Assembly (NCBI GenBank): GCA_018398575.1
Contig: JAGTXZ010000005.1
Coordinates: 3,844,001 to 3,908,000 of the forward strand
Direction of reading: 5' to 3'
Origin: Ampelomyces quisqualis
Lineage: Eukaryota; Ascomycota; Dothideomycetes; Pleosporales; Phaeosphaeriaceae
Length of the DNA: 64,000 bases
In this document: one piece after another, positions 1-10,855 of the stretch
Position numbering within the stretch: position 1 is the first letter of the stretch
Layout: each line of letters starts with the position of its first letter
The notes under the pieces: model-generated
Databases searched by the model: none
What the model was told of the DNA's origin: nothing
The model's input: only the letters and a program-made list of their open reading frames with translations
Program-made: the position numbers and the translations under genes

Positions 1-250
1 CGTTTGCCTCTCTGGGGTATGAAGAAGTAGACCGAGATGGCCACGAAAGCTGTCATCAAGAGCCATGCTATGTTGGTCGTCATATCGATCGATCTTCGAA
101 CTGGCGTAGTAGAGATTGGCCCCAGAGAGGACCAGAGTTTCACAGAGCGCGATCACAGGGAATGTTAGCTGGACGCTCAAATCAACACCGCATGCACTCA
201 ATAAGCGAAGGATGGCCTGACGATCTGCGAGCACGGTGTTGAAAATGCCT
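1..250 (-). other. Possible membrane-protein gene truncated by the window edge
   Basis: Two minus-strand frames look protein-like here. One is open from about 240 down to the edge and contains a hydrophobic run (LTFPVIALCETLVLSGANLY). The other starts at an ATG at 83 (MTTNIAWLLM) and contains a second transmembrane-like run (AFVAISVYFF) before the window ends. Two hydrophobic segments on one strand suggest the last part of a small integral membrane protein whose 3' end lies to the left. I could not join the two frames with an ordinary intron, so one may be spurious. No family is recognised. Confidence 0.2.
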
Positions 251-1667
251 TATCAAACAATGTGCGGCGCGGTATACAATTGAGGAAAGATAGGAGTCTG
301 CAGGCAGACCATGCCAGAAAAAGCAACCGCTGTTTTGGCATCCAGGCCAGTCAGTATATATGCCGCCCGCAAGTCCACCTATAGTGGCCAGGCAATGGCA
401 TGATGGAGGCGCTGTATGCACACTGCACAGTATCACAGCTTAGATGGTGGGGTTATCGATGCACCATCGCTGCCGAGACACATGTGGTCTAGCGGTTGCC
501 CGTCGCGGTATATAAATCCCAAAAGTCTTGGCGAAGGCGTAGAAATCGAATTGGCAGCGGTTTGGCGGCCTGCTGGAGGGCTGGATGTTGTTGCAAGCTT
601 CGTGTCCTGCGCGTGTCGCGCGGCTTTAGACTTCCCAGCTGCCGGCACTGCAGGTCGATTCTGGACCGCTGCTCTTGGTGACACTGTCTGGGGTTAAAAA
701 CTCCCAGCTTGCCTCACATATGGCCACTGGCTTCGTATGCAGTCGCTCGCGATAGGTGGCGCCCCGCGCATGTTCGGTCGAGGCGCTCAGTTGGAAGTCT
801 GGCCCTGGAAGCGTCTACATGTGGGACATGTATGCTTCACGGAGCGTCGAACGCCGCAGCTGCATTGCAAATTATCTTGCTTCCGTGATCCTGGTCTAGC
901 CGGTGGCGTTTGCGTTGAGTGTTCCTTCGTGTACCTACGACCTACGACGAGCGATGATCGGCTCCTGGTACCGGTAAGCTGCGCTTCGAGGTATTCGAAT
1001 CGAAATACCAAGAGGGCGCAGCCAGCTCTACGCCCTGCATCCTCGATAGAGATTGTTCGCGAGGTTTTTTGAGCTGATGGATTTAGTCGTGAAGAGGCGC
1101 GAGAAGTTGAGAGGAAACCAGTTTGTGACTACTCCGTACCAAGGGCGGATTGTCACGTGAAGATGCACTAATCCCAGGTCGTTTAACAGCACACAAATCG
1201 TGGGGGTGATGCTGGAGAATGGTTGTTGTGCTTGAGGGTTCGAGGGTTCGATTTGTCTGCACGAACCAAGCATACTTACCACAAATCGTGGCGGATGATG
1301 CCAGAGAAAACAGAATGAGTGATGGTGTTTCGCCCTCGGTTCCTCCTCTTACAGAGATCACGTGATGTAGCCGATTCACATGCACTACCCGTTCGGGCAT
1401 TTGGTGATCAATCGATATGTCGTTCAGGTGTGACTTCGCTCTGTAGCTGCGTATAGTGGGAAAGAAGAAGGTTCACGTGTACAACGGTCCTCTTGTCCAG
1501 GTTCTTGTTGCCATTTGTGTCGATACTATTCTCGTTGTTCGACGCGTATGCTAATGTTACATGCGATGCGAGCTCCTTGGCTCGATCGCTCGACTCGGGT
1601 ATCAAGCCATGTGCCACCCGCTGACAGCTTGCCGAAATCTTGTCGAGTAAAATGCCGAGTGTTGTCT
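251..1667. other. Intergenic region without a recognisable gene
   Basis: About 1.4 kb with only short overlapping open frames on both strands, none resembling a protein family. A stretch near 1190-1290 repeats the words CACAAATCGTGG and GAGGGTTC a few times. No tRNA or other RNA gene was seen. Confidence 0.5.
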
Positions 1668-2429
1668 TCACTCGCCCAGCTTCTCCAGCAACTTCCTCCT
1701 CCTCCGCTCCAGCAACTCTTCATTCACCTCCTCGAGCGTCGGCACCCTCCACCTCACACCATCACCCGCATCGCCTGGCAACTCCGTCCACTCCTGCATC
1801 TTACTCGGCTTGTCGTCCAGATCATCTCCAAGCAACATGAAGTCATTCCAGGCCTCCTGTTCTTTCGCGCTCTCATACGCTAGCAATGTGCCATCCTCCT
1901 CGTCCAAATTATAGCCGTAGTAGCCCGCGTCGACCCTCTGCCTCAGTTCGCTCCTCTTCTCCCTACCCTTTTGTATGCCCGAGTCGTCTTCGGGCCGCTG
2001 TTGTCTCTCGAACAGCTCTTTGACACCAGGCAGTTCCTTTGCGCGGCCAAAGTACCTGTACCCCTTCCCACCGCCTGGCACCTCCCTGCCGTCTTCGTCC
2101 AGCACCCTGCCGCCCCGCATGTAGTTCGGACCCCCCTGGTTCCTGATCTGGCTCTCCCACATGTGTTTCTCGCGCATGAGTTTGTTGATTTCATCGTTAA
2201 GGTCGCGGATCTGGTAGTCGGACAGCGCCTCGTCTTGGATCTTTGTGACTTTGCGCGATATCTCCTTGAGGACTTGGCCACGCCATTTCTCGCATACGGG
2301 AATCGATGTTACGGCAGTGATGAGTTTGGGGCGGCGCGTGCGACTGATGTCGATGATTCCTGCTTCTGCGGCTTGCGCGGCGCGGAAGCGGAAGAGCATG
2401 GAATGCGCCTTCTCTGAATTACGAGCCAT
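1668..2429 (-). CDS. ISY1: Pre-mRNA-splicing factor ISY1
   Basis: Single-exon gene for a 253-residue protein matching the Isy1 family along its whole length. It begins MARNSEKAHSMLFRFR, the conserved Isy1 N terminus, followed by the basic segment around residues 30-60 (RRPKLI, CEKWR) and the helical region near residues 60-95 (IRDLNDEINKL, REKHMWE). Glycine-rich motifs (YMRGGRV, GYRYFGRAKELPGV) follow at residues 100-137. Isy1 is a component of the Prp19-associated (NineTeen) complex in the spliceosome and acts in the nucleus around the first catalytic step. The start ATG at 2429 is the first in frame and gives the family's usual N terminus. The tail after residue 220 (EVNEELLERRRRKLLEKLG) is charged and probably helical. 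Confidence 0.95.
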   Translation of the reverse strand: MARNSEKAHSMLFRFRAAQAAEAGIIDISRTRRPKLITAVTSIPVCEKWRGQVLKEISRKVTKIQDEALSDYQIRDLNDEINKLMREKHMWESQIRNQGGPNYMRGGRVLDEDGREVPGGGKGYRYFGRAKELPGVKELFERQQRPEDDSGIQKGREKRSELRQRVDAGYYGYNLDEEDGTLLAYESAKEQEAWNDFMLLGDDLDDKPSKMQEWTELPGDAGDGVRWRVPTLEEVNEELLERRRRKLLEKLGE

Positions 2430-3647
2430 GCTTGCGGCGGTGGCGCTTTATCGTCGTCGGCGGCGTAATGTTGTTTCGAGGCGTGGGAGCGTTGATGTGG
2501 CGGTTGCGACAGCGTTGGGCAGGTGCGAAAGTCGGGACCTGCGTCGCACGGAACGGCGAAGGGGTATACTTGCTTGGCGTAAGTCGCGTCGGTTGTAAAT
2601 GTCGTGTTGATTAAACTGTAAGCTGCCGGCAGTCGCAGAAGAGAAGAAGTATCAAGAAATCAAGATGCGCGCACGACGATGGTGGTGTCGTGTTAAATGT
2701 TTGTGGCAGCGCAAACGAGCGGACGCGCCTGAAAGTTTGGTGTTGAGCTATTCTGCCACCGCCTTCTTGGCATTCCCTTGTTTGAATGGAGCAGTTCGCT
2801 CTGGTAATGAATAAATTATGCATTCACTCTCTTTCTGGCGGCCCTAGATTGGACACCTGCTTGGATGCATGTTATGCAGGGGACGGCTCACGAGCAGGTT
2901 GCAGGGTGGTTCTAATACAGGTCTTTCTTGGTTCATCGTTCCTGTTCTATCAATTTGACCCCAGGCAATCAACATAAATCCCAGCGACCCACGCGAGTAA
3001 CATGAGGATACACCTGGCTCCGTAATTACGAATAAAAAGACAGACAATTAGCAATTAACAGAACAGAAGAAGAGCGGTCGACTTAAAAGGCGTTTCGCAA
3101 ACGGCTGGAACGAGGATCGAAGTCAGGTGTCGTGATCGTCTCCGTGCAGCTCCAGCCACAGTCGAGCTTGCTTCGAAGATCACGCAAGCAATGCTTCGCC
3201 GTTGAACGCCAGCACCATAGGTTACTCATTCTCCACTCCCACTGCAGTTGCTGCTTTGCCCGGACCCAAACAGATAGGAAATGGCCATATGCCGAAAGAT
3301 TGACAGAGAGGTACAAAGGAGATTGGGTAAAAGACCCGGTAACGCTTACGAGAACTAGGAAAGTGGGCTGTTAGCCACATTGTAGGACTCGCAGTCGAGT
3401 GGTTTCGGATAAGGATACTAGTTGTAGAAAGATTGAGGGCGCGGGGGGGTTAGGCACCCGCTCCGGAACTTGCAGCCTCGGAAATACGCGATTCCGTCCT
3501 GGGTTCGTTGCGGGATTCATTCCGGGACTGAGATCTCGAGCTTAGAGACCCAATGAATGGAGGTAGAGAGTTGACGCTATTACTACTATGCCGCCCCTTC
3601 AGAGAGTGCATGTGTAGGTGCCCCACGTCGTGTTTGCCTGTTTCATA
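2430..3647. other. Intergenic region between ISY1 and apsA
   Basis: About 1.2 kb holding the promoter side of ISY1 and the 3' side of apsA. Open frames are short and unconserved in appearance. I see no RNA gene or repeat beyond short homopolymer runs. Confidence 0.5.
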
Positions 3648-6600
3648 TCAGCATGTTTTCACTGTATGGCTCATGGGAGACGGACCATCGCAGCACGCAC
3701 GGACATTGACCATGTTATCCATGTCTCGTTCCATCTGGTCTTGAAGATCCCGGTTAAGTTCCATGTTGGTGTTCCTCGGCTCTTCGTATGTGGTGGCGTG
3801 CTGCAGATTCGTCTTACTTCTGCGACTGGAGAAAGACCCTCGCATGGCAGAAGTGGGCCGCAACATACTGCTAAATCGGCTGGAGACAGATCCTTGAGGT
3901 TCGGCTGAGGGGGAACGCTGTTGAGAGACAGTTGAATGCCGTTGCCGAAGGGTAGGAATTTGAGCATGAGGCGAAGCTGTCCGTCGTGTGACGTATGACG
4001 ACATCGAGGCTCTTGAACGATAAGTAGCACGCGATGAAGTACGGTAACCGGCATTGAACTCATCCTGAATCTCATCGGAAGCCGCAGGTACGGGATTCGG
4101 TGCTGGCTGCTCAGTCTCGTCAACGCGTTGGCACAAGTAGTTGAGCGCGTTGAACCACGTTTCATGGCGCTGACCCGTCGGCGCGGTGAACTTGATCGAG
4201 CGTCCAGGGGTGCCAATTATTAAGCTCTTTTGATGCAGCCCAGGCGGCAGAGGATTTCCATCCTCGACTTCTTGCACAGATTCGATTGCTACACTCTTGC
4301 CTTTGAGCTCTGTCTTTCCGGCTGTCTGTGGGTCTCTATCACTCCAATACAGAGTCCTAGTATACGGGTGGATCCAGAAAAATCGCCTGTGGCGGTTCTC
4401 AGACAAGCCTTCGCGTCCAGTTTTGCGGGTGTACTTCCACAAATACTCGCCAATCATTGTTTGCGTAATGGCTTGTATCATTCGAGGATCTGTCGCGCCA
4501 GGAGGCAGTCCATTAGGGCCAAAGGATGGACCGCCCTGAATGTTGAAGCGCTGATCCACCTCGGAAGTGAAAGATGATAGAGACGATCGACGACTGATTG
4601 GAGACGAAGCTCCGCTGAGCGCATCCCCCCGCTGGGAATGACGGCGTGGACGTGGAGTGGTACCACCTGTTCTAGGTGTCAAGCCCGCACTACCAGTTCT
4701 GATGGAGGGTGTGTTGGGCCGCTTCTTGTATGCTGATGCCGGCATCATGGGAGGGCCCATTGCTCCCGGAGAGGAGGGAGACAATGTCTTAGCGGCCGCG
4801 GCAATAACTTCCTTGTGATCAGGAGGAAGCGGTGGTGGCGATCCAGCATGCGAGCGCATGCTGCTCGAGCTACCAGGCCGCCTGGGTACTCGGCTTTCGT
4901 TCGAGTGCCTCCTACTAGGCGAGGGCGGCGGTGACATGGTCTTCTCGACACCACCTGAGCTGATTGTTCCGGAGTAGCGTGGATTTCGAGCTAACAAAAG
5001 CCTGTCAATTTGCTCGGCAGATACCATGGTCTGGGTTCCTTCATCAGCCATCGCCATTCGAGGGCCTTGGGAGATGTTGGGGCTGATAGCGGCAAGCGGA
5101 GCACGCGCATCTCTTGCAGAAACGGGGTCTACAGCAGCTTGGACTGGTAAGTCTTTGCTCCATGGTACAAGGGAATCGAAGTAGCCAGCATACGAAGTCT
5201 CTGCATTCATCGCGTTGGCATCCGTTTGTGCATATGATGCAGATATGGGAAAAGGAACAGGAGCTGCCGAATGCGCCGTAACTGGTCTTGAGGTCACAGA
5301 AGGCTTGGTGTCCTGCGAAAAGACGGCGGAGAGTGCCAACTGGGATGGCTCGATTCGCTGAGCTGTTGATGGAAGGCTTGGCATTGGAAGGAACGAAGGT
5401 AAGGTTGGAGATTCCGGCTGTGCATTATGCAGACTTGTCACATTTGAGACGCTGCATTGGGATGTCACTGGCACGACGGGGTCGACGGGCTCTGTAGATT
5501 GAGTCGCGATGTTTGCCTGGCGTAGTGTCTGCTGCTGTGGTGAGATCGGCTTTGTAACCAACGCTGACAGCATGGACAGCTTCGACTGTGCCGGCATCGG
5601 CGGCTCGATTGGCTCGCTATCCTGTGCTGACATTGTCGACGAGATTGATAATGCCGCTTTTTGAGGCACGACAGGTTCCGAGGATTGGTGGGTAACAGAT
5701 GAAAGCTGGAAAGGCACTGGCTTCTTGATTTCCAGAGGTGGAGTCGATTGCGAAGTGAAGGTTGACACCCGGAGTTGGGGCTGCGTAGGCTCAAAAGGCT
5801 CAAAAGACCAGGATGATGGAATTGATACCTGCAAAATTTGCTTCCTAGGAGTGAACGGCTCCGTGGCATACGAGGATACTGGTGAGAATTGATAGACGGC
5901 TCGCTTTGGAGTGTATGGCGCAGTTGTCTGAGCAGACGTCGCGGAGAATGTCGACAAGGAAGGACAAGAGTTCGTAGGCTTAGTCGAAAGAGCAGAAACT
6001 TGGGACATCTGCAGTGGGCCTTGTGTTGGGAGATCCCGGGGATCTAGCTTGTGACTAGCAAGGTCCCGGTCCCCTAATGTCTGCTCGTCTAGCTCAGATC
6101 TGCGAACTTCTCTGGGTTCGGTAGATTGTAAGTGTATGCCGGATGCAAGCAACGCAGCCGGACCCGACGACTTCTGTCCGGTGGGGTCCTTAGGTTTGCT
6201 GCTCTGGTGCGCTATGCTTGATACACCAAGAGATGGTGCTACTACCCTCTCAGACGTGGGGGCGATGGGCAGTGTTTCGTGCGACATAAAGTTGGAAATC
6301 CCTAGGGACGGGACTGTGGCGTGTCGTGGTTCAGTATTGTGCATCGAGATAGCTGACATGTTCAGCGGGGAGGACCGTGCTGCTTGAGGCGAAGTGTGCT
6401 GGGTAGAAACTGACGACACTTCCATTAGCGGTACAGCAGCTGCCACCGGCGCACTTTCGTGAGAGAACAACGACGAGAATGCTAATGGGGAGAGAGGTGG
6501 AGCCTGTGGTACAGTTCCATGCCCGGAAATGTCCGAAACCACAAACGTGGGCGACCAGGCGCGTTGGGGCATGGTCTCTTGTGCCGCAATGGTCGAAACC

Positions 6601-8936
6601 CCAAGTACGGCCCGTGCCGCTTGTGGGCTTGTTTCTAGAGCAAAAACTTCGGAGACGCGAAGATTTACTGGCTTGGGATCTTTTGGCTGAGTGTTTGTGG
6701 ACCGAATCGATGACAAACTCACAAGTTGACGAGGGTCAGTGTCGGTCATGGTGCCAGAATCTACCATGGCAATCCTAACAACCTTCTCGTGCGAAACTTG
6801 TCGTCGAGCAGATCGCTCGAGAGCTTCGGGAGATGATTCAGGGGAGAATAGTACGCTCGAGCGGCTCGGGGTTCCTTCGCCAACGCTACCATCGTCTTCG
6901 TCTCCACTCAGATCCTCCAATTCGGCAAATAGACTCTTGCCTTGAGCTGGTGTATTGTCCCTGCTGCTACCGGCGAAGCTTGCAGGGGAGTCCCTCGACA
7001 TGGGCGGCGTACCGGCAAAGAAGTCCAGGTTTCCTCTCTGAGGATGCTTGTGAGAACTGCCTGGCCTGGCTTTGAGTCGGAACCGCGGGTGCTGATTCTG
7101 TATCGGGGTTCTGATATCCATATCATCGTACTCATCGCCAGAAGTAGATGCCGTGCTTTCGTAGGAGTCGTGGTGCGACCTTGGCCGGAGAGAAGAACGA
7201 CTGGCGCGCGTGGTCACTTGGGAAGGCCCAGCTTCGGTCTCGGTCAACTCGTCGCTGCTGCCTCCATCCAGAGTTTCGGCACCAGTCAAGAAGGCATCAG
7301 TCTCAGTGGTCATGCCATCGCGTTCATTGGCGGTTTCGAAAGCAGCGTCCGAGGTTTCGTTGGCAGTATCGAAGCCTTCCACGGCACTGGTCTCGGCGGC
7401 AGAGCTGAAACCACTGGTGAAGGCCCCTGGGACGTGTTCTACTGGCCTGGGACGTCGACTTGGTGTTTCCTGGACACCCTCCTGCTCCTCCCATTCCTCG
7501 TCATTCACAATTTCCTGCGTCCCTGATCGGAGTGCACCGAGACGGTCTGGACGAGTGGGCTTCTTGAAAACATCTTTGTCGGTCTTGCGTCGCTTACCAG
7601 CGCTGCCCGGTCCATTGTTTGGACCGCGGCTTATCTCGAGTTCGTCGCGGGTGTCTTGGAGCATGCGCTTGAGCTCAATCTTCTCGGTCTTTTCGCGGTG
7701 GATATTGTTCTTGAGCTGTTGAATCATACGGTGGGCGTGTGCGAGCGAGTGTTTCAAGGTTTCCGATTCAAGCATGCCGTGACGTGGCGTAGCTTTGCTG
7801 GGTGACGGGGGAGGAGAGTGCTCAGGGGTCTGGGTCTCGCGCTCCTCTGTGCCATCATCAGGGGAGGTGTCTTCTGCTGCCACCTGCTCGTCGACTTTCA
7901 TCCGGTAAGCTACGGCTTTGGCCAACTCCTGGTTCTGGTTGGACAGATCTTCAACCTTACGCTGCAGGGCGTTCTTCTCCATCTCGGTCATGGTGACATT
8001 GCGGCGGAGGGAGGTCAGTTCGGTCTCGCTCTGCTTTGTCTTGTTGATGTGATCATCGCTGAGCTTAGTGAACTGCTGCTTCAAATCTTCGAACTCGCGT
8101 TCCAGTGTTGACTTTTCGGTGCGAGCTAGATTCAAAGCATGATTGAGGCGATGCTGCTTGTCCGCTGCTGATTTGGATTGCAGCTCAGATTCGCGGACTT
8201 GGGTTTCGAGACTCCAATTGACGTCCTTGAGCCGAGATTCACTTTCGTCAAGCGTCCGAAGACGCTGAGATAGGCCCTCCACTTCGATCTCGAGTTGTGA
8301 TCGATCCAGGTCTGCCAACTTGAGCGCTTCGTCTCTTTCGAGCAAGACAGCTTGCAGCTCTTTCAGCTGGGAGAGTAGCGAGGTGGAGATCTCGGTGGCC
8401 AGAGCAATGTCATTGATCCTACTTGGCTGCTGGTTCCTCTGCTTGCGTGACGGCACGCTGACTTTTGTGGGGGAGTGCAGGGCTTCGCTGGAGTATACGA
8501 AAGCGCCGCCTGTAGGGTCCGTTTCTCCGCTTGGAACACGCGACTTGGGCAGGACAGCGCGGGCCGTCTCTCGGCCGACGTCGTTGAACTCCTTTTCCAG
8601 CTCCGCCAGCCTCCGGCGCAATTCAGGGCCTATTTCCTCGTCCGTCTGCTGTTGCTCGACCTCCTGTAGCTTCTGTTCCAGCTCCTGCCGCTGCTGGACG
8701 AGCGCATTGCCGAGGTGTGATGTCTCTTGCAGACGCCGCTGTGTCTCGGCCAGGTGCGCTTCCAACGCCCTTTTGGCTTGTGCCGGAGAGCCATTCAGAT
8801 AGAGGCTGAAGTGCGAGTTGTCAAAGGCAGAATAGCGTTGTCGGTGGGCGTCGTGCGGGCCGGCGACAAAAGGATCGGAGGAGCCCTTGCCGCTGTCGAC
8901 CGCGAGGGCGCCCGGCGGCAGGTTTGCTGTTGCCAT
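3648..8936 (-). CDS. apsA: Cortical nuclear-migration protein ApsA / Num1 family
   Basis: Uninterrupted 1762-residue protein from the ATG at 8936 (MATANLPPGA). The frame is open further to 9056, but without a better start. Residues about 60-450 form long coiled coils (repeated Glu/Gln/Leu heptads). Acidic Ser/Thr-rich disordered sequence follows, then about 21 degenerate repeats with the core hydrophobic-x-V/M/L-S-x(5-7)-T-x-P (for example LGVSTIAAQETMPQ, LNMSAISMHNTEPR). The C terminus carries a PH domain at about residues 1494-1605 (GEYLWKYTRK, RHRRFFWIHPYTRTLYWSD, IKFTAP, ETWFNALNYL). This order, coiled coil then repeats then PH, is that of A. nidulans ApsA and yeast Num1. These anchor dynein and mitochondria at the plasma membrane, with the PH domain binding phosphoinositide. 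Length is close to ApsA. Confidence 0.93.
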   Translation of the reverse strand: MATANLPPGALAVDSGKGSSDPFVAGPHDAHRQRYSAFDNSHFSLYLNGSPAQAKRALEAHLAETQRRLQETSHLGNALVQQRQELEQKLQEVEQQQTDEEIGPELRRRLAELEKEFNDVGRETARAVLPKSRVPSGETDPTGGAFVYSSEALHSPTKVSVPSRKQRNQQPSRINDIALATEISTSLLSQLKELQAVLLERDEALKLADLDRSQLEIEVEGLSQRLRTLDESESRLKDVNWSLETQVRESELQSKSAADKQHRLNHALNLARTEKSTLEREFEDLKQQFTKLSDDHINKTKQSETELTSLRRNVTMTEMEKNALQRKVEDLSNQNQELAKAVAYRMKVDEQVAAEDTSPDDGTEERETQTPEHSPPPSPSKATPRHGMLESETLKHSLAHAHRMIQQLKNNIHREKTEKIELKRMLQDTRDELEISRGPNNGPGSAGKRRKTDKDVFKKPTRPDRLGALRSGTQEIVNDEEWEEQEGVQETPSRRPRPVEHVPGAFTSGFSSAAETSAVEGFDTANETSDAAFETANERDGMTTETDAFLTGAETLDGGSSDELTETEAGPSQVTTRASRSSLRPRSHHDSYESTASTSGDEYDDMDIRTPIQNQHPRFRLKARPGSSHKHPQRGNLDFFAGTPPMSRDSPASFAGSSRDNTPAQGKSLFAELEDLSGDEDDGSVGEGTPSRSSVLFSPESSPEALERSARRQVSHEKVVRIAMVDSGTMTDTDPRQLVSLSSIRSTNTQPKDPKPVNLRVSEVFALETSPQAARAVLGVSTIAAQETMPQRAWSPTFVVSDISGHGTVPQAPPLSPLAFSSLFSHESAPVAAAVPLMEVSSVSTQHTSPQAARSSPLNMSAISMHNTEPRHATVPSLGISNFMSHETLPIAPTSERVVAPSLGVSSIAHQSSKPKDPTGQKSSGPAALLASGIHLQSTEPREVRRSELDEQTLGDRDLASHKLDPRDLPTQGPLQMSQVSALSTKPTNSCPSLSTFSATSAQTTAPYTPKRAVYQFSPVSSYATEPFTPRKQILQVSIPSSWSFEPFEPTQPQLRVSTFTSQSTPPLEIKKPVPFQLSSVTHQSSEPVVPQKAALSISSTMSAQDSEPIEPPMPAQSKLSMLSALVTKPISPQQQTLRQANIATQSTEPVDPVVPVTSQCSVSNVTSLHNAQPESPTLPSFLPMPSLPSTAQRIEPSQLALSAVFSQDTKPSVTSRPVTAHSAAPVPFPISASYAQTDANAMNAETSYAGYFDSLVPWSKDLPVQAAVDPVSARDARAPLAAISPNISQGPRMAMADEGTQTMVSAEQIDRLLLARNPRYSGTISSGGVEKTMSPPPSPSRRHSNESRVPRRPGSSSSMRSHAGSPPPLPPDHKEVIAAAAKTLSPSSPGAMGPPMMPASAYKKRPNTPSIRTGSAGLTPRTGGTTPRPRRHSQRGDALSGASSPISRRSSLSSFTSEVDQRFNIQGGPSFGPNGLPPGATDPRMIQAITQTMIGEYLWKYTRKTGREGLSENRHRRFFWIHPYTRTLYWSDRDPQTAGKTELKGKSVAIESVQEVEDGNPLPPGLHQKSLIIGTPGRSIKFTAPTGQRHETWFNALNYLCQRVDETEQPAPNPVPAASDEIQDEFNAGYRTSSRATYRSRASMSSYVTRRTASPHAQIPTLRQRHSTVSQQRSPSAEPQGSVSSRFSSMLRPTSAMRGSFSSRRSKTNLQHATTYEEPRNTNMELNRDLQDQMERDMDNMVNVRACCDGPSPMSHTVKTC

Positions 8937-9928
8937 TATTATTTCCGGAGGCGCTGGGGCTATGATTCCATGGTCGTGGAGGATGCCTGCGTGTGGTGGA
9001 GCTGTGTGCACGTGGTTGCGATACGGGAGGGCAGTCTCGTGTTGGGGAGTCCACAAGGGCCGGGAGTCGTCGCCGGGGTGTTGTTGGGACAGAGGCGATT
9101 GTCTGTTTCACTGGTTCGGGGTGAGGCCACGGGAGGGCAGGTGGCAGAGTCAAAGGGAAGGCGCAAGGCTTGGCTGAGAGCGACGCGCGGGTGCGTCTCG
9201 GGCGACACGGCAGCGGCTGCTGGCACTTGAACGCGTTTCCGCTACGCAAGGATAGACACGCAAAAGCACATGCCCAGAAGGGGAGCAGGCGCGCCGGAAA
9301 AGGGCAGAAGCGAAAGAAAGAAAATGCCAGGCGGGCGGAACGGTGACGACGGGGTGAGGGTGAGATGGCCACGGCCGACGGGAGTGTTTTGCATGAGCGA
9401 GCTGGCCAGTGCACGTGATGACTTAAGATTCGCGCAGCACGGAGCAAGCAAGCCCATCAACATCAACAGGCCAATGCCTGCACCTTCTGGAAATAGTTAC
9501 GTCGTCGACGCTGGGTGTACCACTGCAAGCGTGCCCCTCCTTCATCGCCTCCTAGGCCGAGGAGGGCTGTTTGTGTACGCGATTGGCCTGTTGGCGACAT
9601 CGAAACACCCGCAGCCGCAACAATTCCACGCCGGAAGACCCCCGTACCGACTCCCACCAGCCAGCACGTGTGGCAATCGTTCCGCCACCGCAAGGGACCG
9701 ATGAGTCCCGTCGCAAAGTTCACGAGTCACGACAGTGAAGGTGGTGAAGGAACATTGAAGATGACGCAACATCAGTAATGATACGAAGTACTTGAGTTTG
9801 CGCCACTTCCCCGGATTCGTCGTTAGTACATGATTGGTCAGCCTCTTCTTGGCGACAACTTTCCACCGCGCTCTCGAACACGACTCCTGCACATCCCAAC
9901 AAAGCACCTTCGCACTCTCCGCCACACC
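8937..9928. promoter_or_regulatory. Divergent promoter region of apsA and CWC24
   Basis: About 1 kb between two divergently transcribed start codons (8936 minus, 9929 plus), so it must carry both promoters. A 208-residue minus-strand open frame at 8821-9447 overlaps the apsA start in another frame and looks like a compositional shadow. No specific operator could be assigned. Confidence 0.5.
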
Positions 9929-10855
9929 ATGGAAGCTCCAGTGGTAAAATTCAAGAAACGAGGCGCCAAGGCAGCTCCTCGTAAAGCTGCACCGCCACCA
10001 CCGCAATCAGACTCCGATTTCTCGTGCGGTTCAGAGGCAGAAGACGAAGACGGGCGTGTGGTGAAGCGGCGCAAGATCAACGGCAACGCGCTCAAGGCAT
10101 CCACAGCGGACCAGAAGCTCAATTTGGCCATCCAAGGGACGACCCAATATGCAGCAGATCGCTCCGCCACGATTGAAGCAAGCAACGACGCAACGAAACA
10201 GTCAAATTGGTACGACGAAAACGCAGACGGCGCGGTGAGCTCGAAGAATCTCCTCGGGAGCACGCGCTCGAAGCCGCAGGCATTTATCGAGAAGAGCGCA
10301 GACGCGCCACCGCGCCAGGTCGGCCCGCAGAAATCCTCCTCCAACGTACGCACAATTACCATCACCGACTACACTCCTGATGTTTGCAAAGACTACAAAC
10401 AAACAGGCTTCTGTGGTTTTGGCGACAACTGCAAGTATTTGCACGCCCGTGAGGACTATGCGGCAGGCTGGAAGCTGGATCGAGACTGGGAGATCTCGAC
10501 AAAGGGGAAGAAACAGGGAGGCACAATTGTCGCATCGGCGAATAGAGACGAGAAGGAGAAAGACGAAGACGGCGTCGATCTGGCGATGCTGGAGAAGATC
10601 CCCTTTGCTTGCCTGATATGCAAGCAGTCGTACAAGAACCCTATCATCACCAAGTGCGGCCACTACTTTTGCGAGGCCTGCGCATTGAAGAGATATCGGA
10701 AAGATCCGACATGCGCTGCTTGCAATGCGAAGACACAAGGTGTTTTTAATGGTGCGAAGAACCTACAGAAGCTACTAGACAAGAAGCAGAAGTGGGAAGA
10801 TAGGAAGAAGGCTGAAACGGAGGCAAGGGAAAAGGAGGAAGAGGGTGGTGATTGA
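9929..10855 (+). CDS. CWC24: Pre-mRNA-splicing factor CWC24 (CCCH + RING)
   Basis: A 308-residue single-exon protein. I start at the ATG at 9929 (MEAPVVKFKKR), which gives the family's short basic N terminus; the open frame to 9830 lacks a convincing start. Residues 20-50 are acidic and Ser-rich. A CCCH zinc finger lies at residues 153-172 (C-x8-C-x5-C-x3-H) and a RING finger at about 228-265 (CLICKQSYKNP, CGHYFC, CALKRY, CAAC). This pairing and spacing is characteristic of Cwc24/RNF113, a spliceosomal protein that joins before step one and contacts the 5' splice site. The tail is a charged helix. It lies 1 kb from apsA and about 7.5 kb from ISY1, another spliceosomal gene. Confidence 0.95.
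   Translation: MEAPVVKFKKRGAKAAPRKAAPPPPQSDSDFSCGSEAEDEDGRVVKRRKINGNALKASTADQKLNLAIQGTTQYAADRSATIEASNDATKQSNWYDENADGAVSSKNLLGSTRSKPQAFIEKSADAPPRQVGPQKSSSNVRTITITDYTPDVCKDYKQTGFCGFGDNCKYLHAREDYAAGWKLDRDWEISTKGKKQGGTIVASANRDEKEKDEDGVDLAMLEKIPFACLICKQSYKNPIITKCGHYFCEACALKRYRKDPTCAACNAKTQGVFNGAKNLQKLLDKKQKWEDRKKAETEAREKEEEGGD

Noticed and set aside
1230..1260. tRNA B-box-like GGTTCGA words
   Set aside because: No matching A box, acceptor stem or anticodon arm at the right spacing.
8821..9447. 208-codon minus-strand open frame overlapping the apsA start
   Set aside because: Low-complexity, Arg/Pro-rich sequence in a different frame over the apsA N terminus and promoter; a composition shadow.
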